Source: Oscillospiraceae bacterium (GTDB taxonomy: Bacteria > Bacillota > Clostridia > Oscillospirales > Oscillospiraceae). Taken from it: a stretch of DNA of 37,461 nucleotides. The stretch spans positions 1 to 37,461 of the forward strand of contig SVMA01000017.1 in assembly GCA_015067635.1 (NCBI GenBank), written 5' to 3'. The notes below the pieces were generated by a model, which did not search any database, had not been told where the DNA came from, and saw only the letters and a list, made by a program, of their open reading frames with translations. Below, piece by piece: positions 6,609 to 14,346 of the stretch (its first letter is position 1; every line of letters starts with the position of its first letter). Both the position numbers and the translations under genes were made by a program.

Positions 6609-7913
6609 GTGCTTAAACGAATCCGAGGTCACTATTATTGGGTCATTGCTGCCCTTGCGGTGTTTGAAATGGCTATTTACGGTGGCGTGATCAATAACTA
6701 CAACAGCTTATTTGTAATTCCGGTGACGGAGACACTGGGAATATCCCGTACGGCCTTTACTCTTGCGTTCAGCGTGGGGAAAATGGGTGCGATGGTATCC
6801 AATTTGTGCATGAACAAGCTCATAAGTCGTTACGGATATCGCAAGCTTATCGGAATTGCGCTTTCGGTTTGCGCAACGGGAGTGAGCGTTTTGGCGTTGA
6901 GCCGAAATTTGCCCATGCTGTTTGCCGGAACGATTCTCGTCGGTGCGGGAGACGGAATTTGCGCCACGGCGGGAATTACATGGATCATCCGCAGATGGTT
7001 TCGTCGCAGTCAGGGCACGGTCCTGGGTGTGGTCACGGCCTCGACAGGGATCAGCGGCAGTATCTTTGCGATCATTCTGACCAAGGTGATGATCGCCAGC
7101 GGTTGGCAAAGTGCCTATTGGTTCTGTGCCGGTTGCTTTTTAGTGGCGGCAATTATTCTCCTATCAGCGGTGCGGGATCACCCCTCTTGCTTGGGATTAA
7201 AGCCCTACGGTGAGGGAGAAGCTCAGGATAAGAAACACCGTGTTCCGGATCACTACTGGTTGGGATATTCAGAGAAGGAGGTCAAGAAGCTGCCCTCCTT
7301 CTATCTGACCATGATCACCATGTTTATCTGTGCATTCGGAACATATCTGGTGTTCTACATCGTAGTGCCGTACCTGCGGGACAACGGAGTAAGCCAAACG
7401 GCAGCCGCTACGGTACAAAGTGCGCTGATGCTTGGGCTTTGTGCGGGAAAAATCCTCTCGGGTGTGGTCAGCGACAAGCTGGGCGCAAAATGGTCCATGC
7501 TCCTGTGCGCCGGTTACTATCTGGTGGGCTCAGCCTTGCTGGCACTGTTTCCCGGCGTGCCGATCGCATACGTGGTGGCATGGATTTATGCCATGGGAAT
7601 TGCCACGGTAACGATTAATATATCCTTCCTAATGCCGGATCTGTTTGGCTACCGCAGCAGCGGTATGCTGATCGGACTGTGTCTGGCGGTGATCCCGTTG
7701 GCAAATACGCTGGGAAGCACCACCAGCAACGTCCTGTATGATCTGACCGGCTCCTATCAGCTGTCACTGTGGCTGTCGTTTTCCCTGCACGGCATATCAT
7801 TGGTGTTGCTTATGATCACCTTCCTTTGGGCAAAGCGTGACAAGAGAAGGTGGGAGGAGTTGGAGGGAGAAGAAAGTGAACAAGTGTCTTTGCTACAAGG
7901 ACAATCGGTGTAA
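6609..7913 (+). CDS. MFS transporter
   Basis: A 434-residue protein with about twelve predicted membrane helices in two halves separated by a charged loop (about residues 197-235, DHPSCLGLKPYGEGEAQDKK). The helix-loop pattern, with SRYGYRKLIG between helices 2 and 3, fits the major facilitator superfamily; the overall look is closest to oxalate/formate-antiporter or monocarboxylate-type members, which would suit an organic acid or small polyol. Translation starts at GTG 6609 after GAGGGG (6595-6600). It lies 15 bp after the DeoR gene and is followed by a terminator, so regulator and transporter form a two-gene unit. The substrate is inferred only from context. Confidence 0.9.
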   Translation: MLKRIRGHYYWVIAALAVFEMAIYGGVINNYNSLFVIPVTETLGISRTAFTLAFSVGKMGAMVSNLCMNKLISRYGYRKLIGIALSVCATGVSVLALSRNLPMLFAGTILVGAGDGICATAGITWIIRRWFRRSQGTVLGVVTASTGISGSIFAIILTKVMIASGWQSAYWFCAGCFLVAAIILLSAVRDHPSCLGLKPYGEGEAQDKKHRVPDHYWLGYSEKEVKKLPSFYLTMITMFICAFGTYLVFYIVVPYLRDNGVSQTAAATVQSALMLGLCAGKILSGVVSDKLGAKWSMLLCAGYYLVGSALLALFPGVPIAYVVAWIYAMGIATVTINISFLMPDLFGYRSSGMLIGLCLAVIPLANTLGSTTSNVLYDLTGSYQLSLWLSFSLHGISLVLLMITFLWAKRDKRRWEELEGEESEQVSLLQGQSV

Positions 7914-7928
7914 TACGGAATAAAATCA

Positions 7929-7961
7929 GATGAGCAGCGGGGATGCTGCTCATCTTTTTTT
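7929..7961 (+). terminator. Intrinsic terminator after the MFS gene
   Basis: GATGAGCAGC (7929-7938) pairs with GCTGCTCATC (7945-7954) around a 6-nt loop, followed by seven T. It separates the regulator-transporter unit from the E2 operon, which has its own promoter. Confidence 0.92.
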
Positions 7962-7982
7962 GCGTAAATGGCAATTTGCCTA

Positions 7983-8027
7983 TTGACGAAAATGTTATAA
8001 AATGTTATAAATAACATGATATAACAT
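7983..8027 (+). promoter_or_regulatory. Promoter and clustered ATGTTAT operators of the E2-E1 operon
   Basis: TTGACG (7983-7988), a 17-bp spacer and TATAAA (8006-8011) form the promoter. Four copies of the operator half-site crowd it: ATGTTATAA at 7992-8000 and 8002-8010, then ATAACAT at 8011-8017 and TATAACAT at 8020-8027. The middle pair makes a 16-bp palindrome (7-bp arms, 2-nt centre) covering the -10 box, which suggests repression by steric block. The same half-site is at the DeoR promoter. Confidence 0.75.
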
Positions 8028-8051
8028 ATACCTAAGGAGGAATATTTCAAA

Positions 8052-9614
8052 ATGGCAAACGCAGTCATCATGCCCAAGGCGGGCATTACCGTGGAAAGCT
8101 GCATCATCGGCGAATGGGTAAAAAAAGTAGGCGACCAAGTAAAGCTTGGCGATGTGCTTTTTACTTATGAAACCGATAAGGCAAGCTTCGAATGTGAGTC
8201 CACAGCCGAAGGCGAGCTGTTGGACATTTTCTTTGAAGAGGGAGATGAAGTGCCCTGTTTGGTGAATGTGTGTGCAATCGGCACCAAGGGTGAGGATTGC
8301 TCTGCACTTCGCGGTGGCAGTGCATCGGATGCACCTGTTGCAACCGCTGCTCCCGCAGCCGCAGCTGCAGCTCCTGTTGCCGCTTGTGCTTGCAACACCA
8401 AGGCTCAGGCAGTTATCATGCCCAAGGCCGGCATCACTGTAGAAAGCTGCATCATTGGCGAGTGGCTGAAGCAGGTGGGTGACCAGATTAAGATCGGTGA
8501 TATTCTCTTTACTTACGAAACCGATAAGGCAAGCTTCGAATGTGAGTCCACAGCCGAAGGCGAATTGCTGGCCATCTTCTTTGAAGAGGGTGAGGAAGTT
8601 CCCTGTATGGAAAATGTTTGTGCGGTTGGCCCCAAGGGTGAGCCCACCGATTGCCTGAAGCCCGGCGCGGCACCTGCCGTTGCTGAGGTCGCTGTGGCAG
8701 AGGCGTCCGCGCCTGTTGCAGAGGCAGCACCTGTTGTTGCGGCAAAGGATGGAGCCCCCGTATCTCCCAGAGCTGCAAAGCTGGCCAAGGCTGCCGGTGT
8801 GGATGCTACTTTGGCAGTGGGCACCGGCCCTAATGGACGCATCATTGAACGGGATGTCCAGAAGCTGATTGCGCAGGGTGTTCCTGCAAAGGCAGCAGCT
8901 GCTGTGGCTGAGCCTGAGAACGAATATGAGGATGTGAAGTTCAGCGGTATTCGCCGTGCAATTTCCAAGTCCATGCATACCTCTTTGTCCACCATGGCAC
9001 AGCTGACCCACAACACATCCTTTGATGCAACAGCGATTTTGAATTACCGCAAGGCTTTGAAGGCTGCCGGTGGCGATTATGCCGGTATTACTTTGGGCGA
9101 CATCGTTCTGTATGCCGTTTCCCGTACCTTGCTGAATCACCCCGACCTGAATGCCAACATGCTGGACGACAACAGCATCCGTCTGTTCAAACATGTTAAC
9201 CTAGGCGTGGCTGTGGATACACCCCGCGGCTTGATGGTTCCCACCATCCGCAACGCCGATCAGCTGAGTCTGTTGGAAATCTCCAAGGCAGTCAAGGAAC
9301 TGGCCGCTGAGTGCCGTGATGGCGCAATCAATCCGGATAAGCTCTCCGGTGGCAGCTTTACCGTATCCAACCTGGGTTCCATGGGCGTGGAGAGCTTTAC
9401 GCCTGTTATCAATCCTCCTCAGACCGGTATTCTGGGCGTTTGCGGTACCGTTGACCGGGTACGCAAGGGTGCAGACGGCTCCATTCAGATCTATCCTGCT
9501 ATGGGCCTGAGCCTGACCTACGATCACCGCGCTGTGGACGGCACACCCGCTGCCCGTTTCCAGAAAGAGCTGTGCACCAATCTGGAAAACTTTACCACCT
9601 TGCTTGCCAAGTAA
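8052..9614 (+). CDS. Dihydrolipoamide acyltransferase (E2) with two lipoyl domains
   Basis: A 520-residue core component of a 2-oxoacid or acetoin dehydrogenase complex. Order of domains: lipoyl domain 1 (about 1-78, lysine 43 in ETDKAS), Ala-rich linker, lipoyl domain 2 (about 118-195, lysine 159 in ETDKAS), Ala/Pro-rich linker, E1/E3-binding domain (about 236-275, VSPRAAKLAKAAGVD), then the CoA acyltransferase domain (about 290-520) with the catalytic DHRAVDG (D491, H492). The two lipoyl domains are almost identical and share 47 identical bases (8169-8215 and 8517-8563), a recent duplication. AAGGAGG lies 11 nt before the ATG. It is first in an operon with E1, and no E3 gene follows. Acyl specificity cannot be read from sequence. 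Confidence 0.95.
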   Translation: MANAVIMPKAGITVESCIIGEWVKKVGDQVKLGDVLFTYETDKASFECESTAEGELLDIFFEEGDEVPCLVNVCAIGTKGEDCSALRGGSASDAPVATAAPAAAAAAPVAACACNTKAQAVIMPKAGITVESCIIGEWLKQVGDQIKIGDILFTYETDKASFECESTAEGELLAIFFEEGEEVPCMENVCAVGPKGEPTDCLKPGAAPAVAEVAVAEASAPVAEAAPVVAAKDGAPVSPRAAKLAKAAGVDATLAVGTGPNGRIIERDVQKLIAQGVPAKAAAAVAEPENEYEDVKFSGIRRAISKSMHTSLSTMAQLTHNTSFDATAILNYRKALKAAGGDYAGITLGDIVLYAVSRTLLNHPDLNANMLDDNSIRLFKHVNLGVAVDTPRGLMVPTIRNADQLSLLEISKAVKELAAECRDGAINPDKLSGGSFTVSNLGSMGVESFTPVINPPQTGILGVCGTVDRVRKGADGSIQIYPAMGLSLTYDHRAVDGTPAARFQKELCTNLENFTTLLAK

Positions 9615-9633
9615 TTGAAGGAGGAGAAAAACA

Positions 9634-12108
9634 ATGCCTAAGAGTTTATTTGTGGACCCTGCCAAGGTCAGAGAACCCGGCAAGGTAACTTTTCAAGATA
9701 TTCCTGTCAACCAGTACAACAAGACCGTTAAGGAAGAGCTGGCATCCGGTAAGTTCACCAAGGAAGACCTGATCCGCATTTTCCGTGACATGACCGTTCT
9801 GCGTGAGTTTGAGACCATGCTGAACCTGATCAAGACCCAGGGCTCCTATAACGGCATCGATCATACATATCCCGGTCCTGCCCACCTGTCCACCGGTCAG
9901 GAAGCGGCATGTGTCGGTCAGGCATATTTGTTGGACGAGAACGATTTTGCCTTCGGCAGCCACCGTTCTCACTCCGAAATTCTGGCAAAGGCGCTCAGCA
10001 CCATCAATAAGATGAGCGACGAACAGCTGATGAATGTCATGGAGACCTTCCTGGAAGGAAAGTGCCTGCGTGCCACGCAGAAGCTGGGTGAGACCAAGGA
10101 CGTCAAGGAATTGGCAATCCGCTTCATTCTGTACGGCACGCTGTCCGAGATTTTTGCCCGGGAGACCGGTTTCCACATGGGTATGGGCGGCTCTATGCAC
10201 GCATTCTTCCTGCCCTTCGGTATTTATCCCAATAACGCTATCGTGGGCGGTTCTGCAACCATCTCCACCGGTGCGGCACTGTATAAGAAGGTCAATAACA
10301 AGAAGGGTATTTGCGTCTGTAACATCGGTGATGCATCCATGGCCCGCGGTCCTGTCTGGGAAGCTCTGAACTTTGCGGCAATGGATCAGTACAAGACCCT
10401 GTGGGAAAGCCACAACGACGGCATGCCCATTCTGTACAACATTTTCAATAACTCCTACGGTATGGGCGACCAGACCCGTGGAGAGACCATGGGTCAAGGC
10501 TGTATGTCCCGGATCGCTTCCGGTGTCAGCCCCACCCAGTTCCATGCAGAAACCGTTGACGGTTTCAATCCTCTGGCAGTTATCGACGCCATGGAGCGCA
10601 AGCTGGAGTTGCTGCGCAACGGTCAAGGCCCTGTGATGCTGGAAACGCTGACCTACCGCTTCTCCGGTCACTCCGTTTCTGACCAGAATGCATACCGCAC
10701 CAAGGAAGAGATCGATGCATGGAAGGAAGTTGACCCCATCGTCACATATCCTGCTCAGCTGATTGAGGCAGGTGTCATGACTCAGGAAGAAGTAGATGCC
10801 ATCCTGGCAGAGACTTCCGCACGTATGACAATGATCTGTAAGGCTGCAGCGGATCCTGCAATCAGCCCCTACTGTGATTTCAAGAAGGACCCCGCAGTTG
10901 TAGAACGCATTATGTTCTCCAACCAGAAGGTGGATAAGTTTGATGACCGTGAGCCCGAAGTGACTGTTCCCAAGGAAGAGGCAGAGGGCTACAAGAAGAT
11001 CAAGGCCAAGGAGCGCAGCCCCATCGATGCACAGGGTAAGCCCGTTTCCAAGATGAAGCTGTACAACCTGCGTGACGGTCTTTCTGAGGTTATTTGGGAC
11101 CGCTTCTATGAAGATCCCACATTGATCGCCTACGGTGAAGACTGCCGTGACTGGGGCGGTGCCTTTGCGGTATACCGCGGCATGATGGACGCTTTGCCCC
11201 ATTGCCGTCTGTTCAATTCTCCTCTGGCGGAAGGTTCTATCGTTGGTACTGCTGTTGGATATGCACTGTCCGGCGGACGTGCATTGGTGGAGCTGATGTA
11301 TGCGGACTTTATCGGCTGTGCCGGTGACGAAATCTTCAACCAGATGTCCAAGTGGCAGTCTATGTCTGCAGGCATATTGAAGATGCCCCTGGTACTGCGT
11401 GTGTCCGTTGGCTCCAAGTACGGTGCACAGCACTCTCAGGACTGGACAGCATTGTGTGCCCACATTCCCGGTCTGAAGGTTTGCTTCCCCGCAACTCCCT
11501 GGGAAGCTAAGGGCTTGATGGAATCTGCTTTGAAGGGCACAGACCCCGTTGTGTTCTTTGAGTCCCAGAGAATTTACGATGTAGGCGAGCAGTTCCATGA
11601 GGGCGGTGTTCCCACCGAGCGTTATGAAATTGAGATCGGCGATACCAATAAGGTGCGCGACGGTAAGGATATCACGATTTTGACCATTGGTGCAGTTTTG
11701 TACCGTGCTATGGATGCGGCAAAGACCCTGTCCGAGAAATACGGCATGGAAGCAGATGTGATCAACCTGCACTCCCTGTCTCCTCTGGACTATACCAAGA
11801 TCGTGGAGTCCGTACGCAAGACCGGTAAGGTGCTGTTGGTATCCGATGCCTGTGCCCGTGGTTCCTTCCTGAACGATGTGGCCAAGACCATTACAGAGCT
11901 GTGCTTTGACGATTTGGATGCACCTCCTGTTGTGGTAGGCGCCCGGAACTGGATCACACCTCCCTTCGAGTTCGACGAGTTCTTCTTCCCCCAGGCCAGC
12001 TGGATTCTGGATTCCATCAACGAAAAGCTGGTGCCTCTGGCAGGCTATGAAAATGTTAATACCTGTGATGAGGAAGAAACCATCCGTCGCGCCAAGGCCG
12101 GCGTGTAA
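9634..12108 (+). CDS. Fused alpha-beta E1 component of a 2-oxoacid/acetoin-type dehydrogenase
   Basis: An 824-residue thiamine-diphosphate enzyme in which the usually separate alpha and beta subunits are joined. Residues 1 to about 400 match E1-alpha: a GSHRSHSEIL segment, GMGGSMH, the TPP/Mg motif beginning GDAS near residue 232 and ending in NNSYGMGDQ. After a charged linker (about 440-470), residues 474-824 match E1-beta: LRDGLSEVI, YGEDCRDWGGAF, SPLAEGSIVGTAVGYAL, MYADF. It would decarboxylate a 2-oxoacid or cleave acetoin and load the acyl group onto E2. It follows E2 by 19 bp with its own AAGGAGG. The unusual E2-then-E1 order and strong codon bias mark a specialised, highly expressed complex rather than housekeeping pyruvate dehydrogenase. 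Confidence 0.92.
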   Translation: MPKSLFVDPAKVREPGKVTFQDIPVNQYNKTVKEELASGKFTKEDLIRIFRDMTVLREFETMLNLIKTQGSYNGIDHTYPGPAHLSTGQEAACVGQAYLLDENDFAFGSHRSHSEILAKALSTINKMSDEQLMNVMETFLEGKCLRATQKLGETKDVKELAIRFILYGTLSEIFARETGFHMGMGGSMHAFFLPFGIYPNNAIVGGSATISTGAALYKKVNNKKGICVCNIGDASMARGPVWEALNFAAMDQYKTLWESHNDGMPILYNIFNNSYGMGDQTRGETMGQGCMSRIASGVSPTQFHAETVDGFNPLAVIDAMERKLELLRNGQGPVMLETLTYRFSGHSVSDQNAYRTKEEIDAWKEVDPIVTYPAQLIEAGVMTQEEVDAILAETSARMTMICKAAADPAISPYCDFKKDPAVVERIMFSNQKVDKFDDREPEVTVPKEEAEGYKKIKAKERSPIDAQGKPVSKMKLYNLRDGLSEVIWDRFYEDPTLIAYGEDCRDWGGAFAVYRGMMDALPHCRLFNSPLAEGSIVGTAVGYALSGGRALVELMYADFIGCAGDEIFNQMSKWQSMSAGILKMPLVLRVSVGSKYGAQHSQDWTALCAHIPGLKVCFPATPWEAKGLMESALKGTDPVVFFESQRIYDVGEQFHEGGVPTERYEIEIGDTNKVRDGKDITILTIGAVLYRAMDAAKTLSEKYGMEADVINLHSLSPLDYTKIVESVRKTGKVLLVSDACARGSFLNDVAKTITELCFDDLDAPPVVVGARNWITPPFEFDEFFFPQASWILDSINEKLVPLAGYENVNTCDEEETIRRAKAGV

Positions 12109-12114
12109 TTACCC

Positions 12115-12735
12115 ATGGAAATTAAGCGGACTGCCAATGCCGGTGTTCTGCTGAAGCTGGATGATGTAACTGTTTTACTGGACGGTGTGTGCAGGCAGGT
12201 TTTGTCCTACCTGCCCACGCCTCCGGAGCTGGTACAGGAATTGTCTGCTCCGTGGCCGGATGTAGTTGCCTTTACCCATACCCATGAGGATCATTTTGAC
12301 GAAAGCTATGCCGATGCCTACAAAAAGGAGACCGGCAGGGAAGTGGTACAGGAGGGTGTGACGGTTGGCGGTGTAAAGCTCACCGGCATACCGACCAGGC
12401 ACATGGGAAAGTGGGGGAAATCCACGCCTCATCGCAGTTTTGTGGTGCAGGGAAGCCAGACAGTTTGGTTTCTGGGGGATGCCTCGCCTGTTCAAATCAG
12501 AGCGCTTTCCGATTGTCCGAAACCGGATGTACTGATTGTGCCCTATCCGTACGTGAGCACCCCTTCGGTAATCCAATTACTGGAAACCTTCCTGCCCTGT
12601 AAAATTGTATTGCTCCATCTTCCGCTGAAGGAAAAGGATCCGGAGGGAATCTGGCAGATAATAGCACCCGGTGTGGCGCAGTTAAAGCAGTATCTTTATT
12701 TGCCCCAAATAGGGGAAACCATTCATTTTAAATAA
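12115..12735 (+). CDS. MBL-fold metal-dependent hydrolase (UlaG-like)
   Basis: A 206-residue protein of the metallo-beta-lactamase fold, of the short UlaG/L-ascorbate-6-phosphate-lactonase-like type. The metal motif THTHEDHFD (HxHxDH) is intact, followed by TPHRSFVV and WFLGDASP, with further histidine-containing segments toward the C-terminus (LLHLPLKEKD). Substrates in this group include lactones and thioesters, so a role in hydrolysing a lactone or acyl intermediate of the pathway is plausible but unproven. It starts 6 bp after the E1 stop, with no clear ribosome site, so it is probably translationally coupled. Codon usage is less biased than in its neighbours. Confidence 0.82.
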   Translation: MEIKRTANAGVLLKLDDVTVLLDGVCRQVLSYLPTPPELVQELSAPWPDVVAFTHTHEDHFDESYADAYKKETGREVVQEGVTVGGVKLTGIPTRHMGKWGKSTPHRSFVVQGSQTVWFLGDASPVQIRALSDCPKPDVLIVPYPYVSTPSVIQLLETFLPCKIVLLHLPLKEKDPEGIWQIIAPGVAQLKQYLYLPQIGETIHFK

Positions 12736-12758
12736 CATCTCTCAAAGGAGAAGTTCAC

Positions 12759-13409
12759 ATGATTATTACTCAAAAAAAGCCTATTGAAGAAGTCATGGCC
12801 ATGGTTGCTGACGCAAAGACCGTGGCAATTGTTGGCTGCGGTAGCTGTGCGACTGCTTGCCAGACCGGCGGTGAGGCTCAGGTTGCAGAGCTGACAGCTG
12901 TTTTGGAACAGGCCGGCAAAAAGGTGGTTGCCACCACCATTGCAGACTATTGCTGCATGAATCTTGGCGTGAAAGCCAAGATGAAGGCCGTCAACGCAAC
13001 AGATCCCGACTGCGTGATCTGTATGTCCTGCGGTGACGGTGTACAGTGTGTTGCAAAAAATGCGGGAGACAAGCCTGTTTATCCTTCCAACAACACCATG
13101 TATCTGGGTGAAGCTGTGAGATTTGGTGTTTGGGAAGAGGCTTGCCGTTTCTGCGGTGAGTGTGTGCTGGGTCAGACCGGTGCGGTTTGTCCTATTACCC
13201 AGTGTGCCAAGAGCTTGGTCAACGGTCCCTGCGGCGGTGCCAAGAATGGCAAGTGCGAGGTCAATCCTGAGAATGACTGCGCATGGATTAAGATTTATGA
13301 ACGTCTGAAGGCTACCGGTCAGTTGGAAAAGCTGGCTCAGCGTCGTGAAGACAAGGGTTATGGCGACTTCGCCTATCCCAGAACTATTAGCTTGAGGGGG
13401 AAGAAGTAA
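12759..13409 (+). CDS. metV: MetV-type iron-sulfur/zinc protein, partner of methylene-THF reductase
   Basis: A 216-residue cysteine-rich protein of the family annotated as methylenetetrahydrofolate reductase C-terminal domain (MetV). Cysteines occur early (C27, C30, C34 in VGCGSCATAC), in DYCCMN, in VICMSCGDGVQC, and in the dense CRFCGECVLGQTGAVC plus NGPCGG cluster. In acetogens, MetV forms a complex with MetF, carries metal or Fe-S cofactors and passes electrons to the MetF flavin without direct NADH use. Here it directly precedes metF, with overlapping stop and start (TAATG). AAAGGAG lies about 8 nt before the ATG. Its placement behind E2 and E1 is unusual. Confidence 0.88.
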   Translation: MIITQKKPIEEVMAMVADAKTVAIVGCGSCATACQTGGEAQVAELTAVLEQAGKKVVATTIADYCCMNLGVKAKMKAVNATDPDCVICMSCGDGVQCVAKNAGDKPVYPSNNTMYLGEAVRFGVWEEACRFCGECVLGQTGAVCPITQCAKSLVNGPCGGAKNGKCEVNPENDCAWIKIYERLKATGQLEKLAQRREDKGYGDFAYPRTISLRGKK

Positions 13410-14332
13410 TGAGTTTGTTGAGAGACGCACTGGAATCCGGCAAATTCGGCGTTACCGCCGAAATGGCACCCCCGAAGGGTTATGATTTTGCAGAGCAGAT
13501 GGAAGCCGCAGCTTTACTGCAAGGAAAAGTCCACGGTGTCAATGTCACCGATATGCAGTCTGCCAGCTTGAAGGCAACCGGTCTGGGCTTGTGTATCAAA
13601 CTGAAGCAGGCAGGCGTAGAGCCTATTTTGCAGATGACCGGCCGTGATCGCAACCGTATGGCACTCATGGGCGATGCGTTGGCGGCAGCCAGCTTTGGCA
13701 TCGATACCATGCTGGCACTCACCGGTGACCATCCTGTGGTTGGCGATTGCCGGAATGCCAAGCCTGTGTATGACTTGGATTCTGTGGGCATTCTGAAGAT
13801 GCTGAGCATGATGGAAGAATCCGGATGCGACTGCGGCGGCAATGAGCTGTCCGGTGGCGCGCCGAAATTCTACAAGGGTGCCTGTGTTACACCGGTTTAT
13901 GAGCCTGTATTTTTGCAGCTGAACAAGCTGCGCCAAAAGGTAGAAGCCGGCGCCATGTATATCCAAACTCAGGGTATTTTTGATTTGGATGTATTTAAGC
14001 GCTTCATGGAGCAGGTGGACAGTATGGGCATCAAGACCCATATTATGGCCGGTATTATCCCGCTGAAGTCTGCCGGTATGGCCAAGTACATGAATGAAAA
14101 CGTGCCTGGCATCGCGGTTCCTCAAGCCATGATCGAGCGTCTGGAAGCAGCTGCTGCAGAAGGCAAGGAAAAGGGCGTTAAGGGTCTGCCCATGCAGTTA
14201 GGCATGGAAATGGCGGCAGAAATGATTGCCAAGATCAAGGACGAAAAGCTGTGTGACGGTGTGCATATCATGGCCATCGGTGCAGAAAAGAATGTGCCTG
14301 TCATCCTGGATAAGGCCGGCGTCGCCATTTGA
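13409..14332 (+). CDS. metF: Methylenetetrahydrofolate reductase
   Basis: A 307-residue TIM-barrel flavoprotein that reduces 5,10-methylene-THF to 5-methyl-THF. The N-terminal VTAEMAPPKG resembles the conserved E-x-x-P-P-K element of MetF, followed by NVTDMQSA, LQMTGRDRNR, LALTGDHP and YIQTQGIFD, all typical of the family. The ATG overlaps the metV stop by one base, so the two are coupled and probably form the MetVF complex known from Wood-Ljungdahl bacteria. No other Wood-Ljungdahl or methionine-synthesis gene is in the window, so here the enzyme may act as an electron sink or supply methyl-THF. Confidence 0.92.
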   Translation: MSLLRDALESGKFGVTAEMAPPKGYDFAEQMEAAALLQGKVHGVNVTDMQSASLKATGLGLCIKLKQAGVEPILQMTGRDRNRMALMGDALAAASFGIDTMLALTGDHPVVGDCRNAKPVYDLDSVGILKMLSMMEESGCDCGGNELSGGAPKFYKGACVTPVYEPVFLQLNKLRQKVEAGAMYIQTQGIFDLDVFKRFMEQVDSMGIKTHIMAGIIPLKSAGMAKYMNENVPGIAVPQAMIERLEAAAAEGKEKGVKGLPMQLGMEMAAEMIAKIKDEKLCDGVHIMAIGAEKNVPVILDKAGVAI

Positions 14333-14346
14333 TTGGGAGGAAAAGC

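Noticed and set aside
7995-9194. 399-codon minus-strand open frame
   Set aside because: Antisense to E2; its internal repetition reflects the duplicated lipoyl domains.
9646-11772. Very long open frame (708 codons) on the minus strand
   Set aside because: It lies entirely antisense to the E1 gene, has no family motif and results from the strong codon bias of E1.
13409-14332. Complete Wood-Ljungdahl methyl branch
   Set aside because: Only metV and metF are present; no formate-THF ligase, FolD, methyltransferase or CODH/ACS genes are seen.
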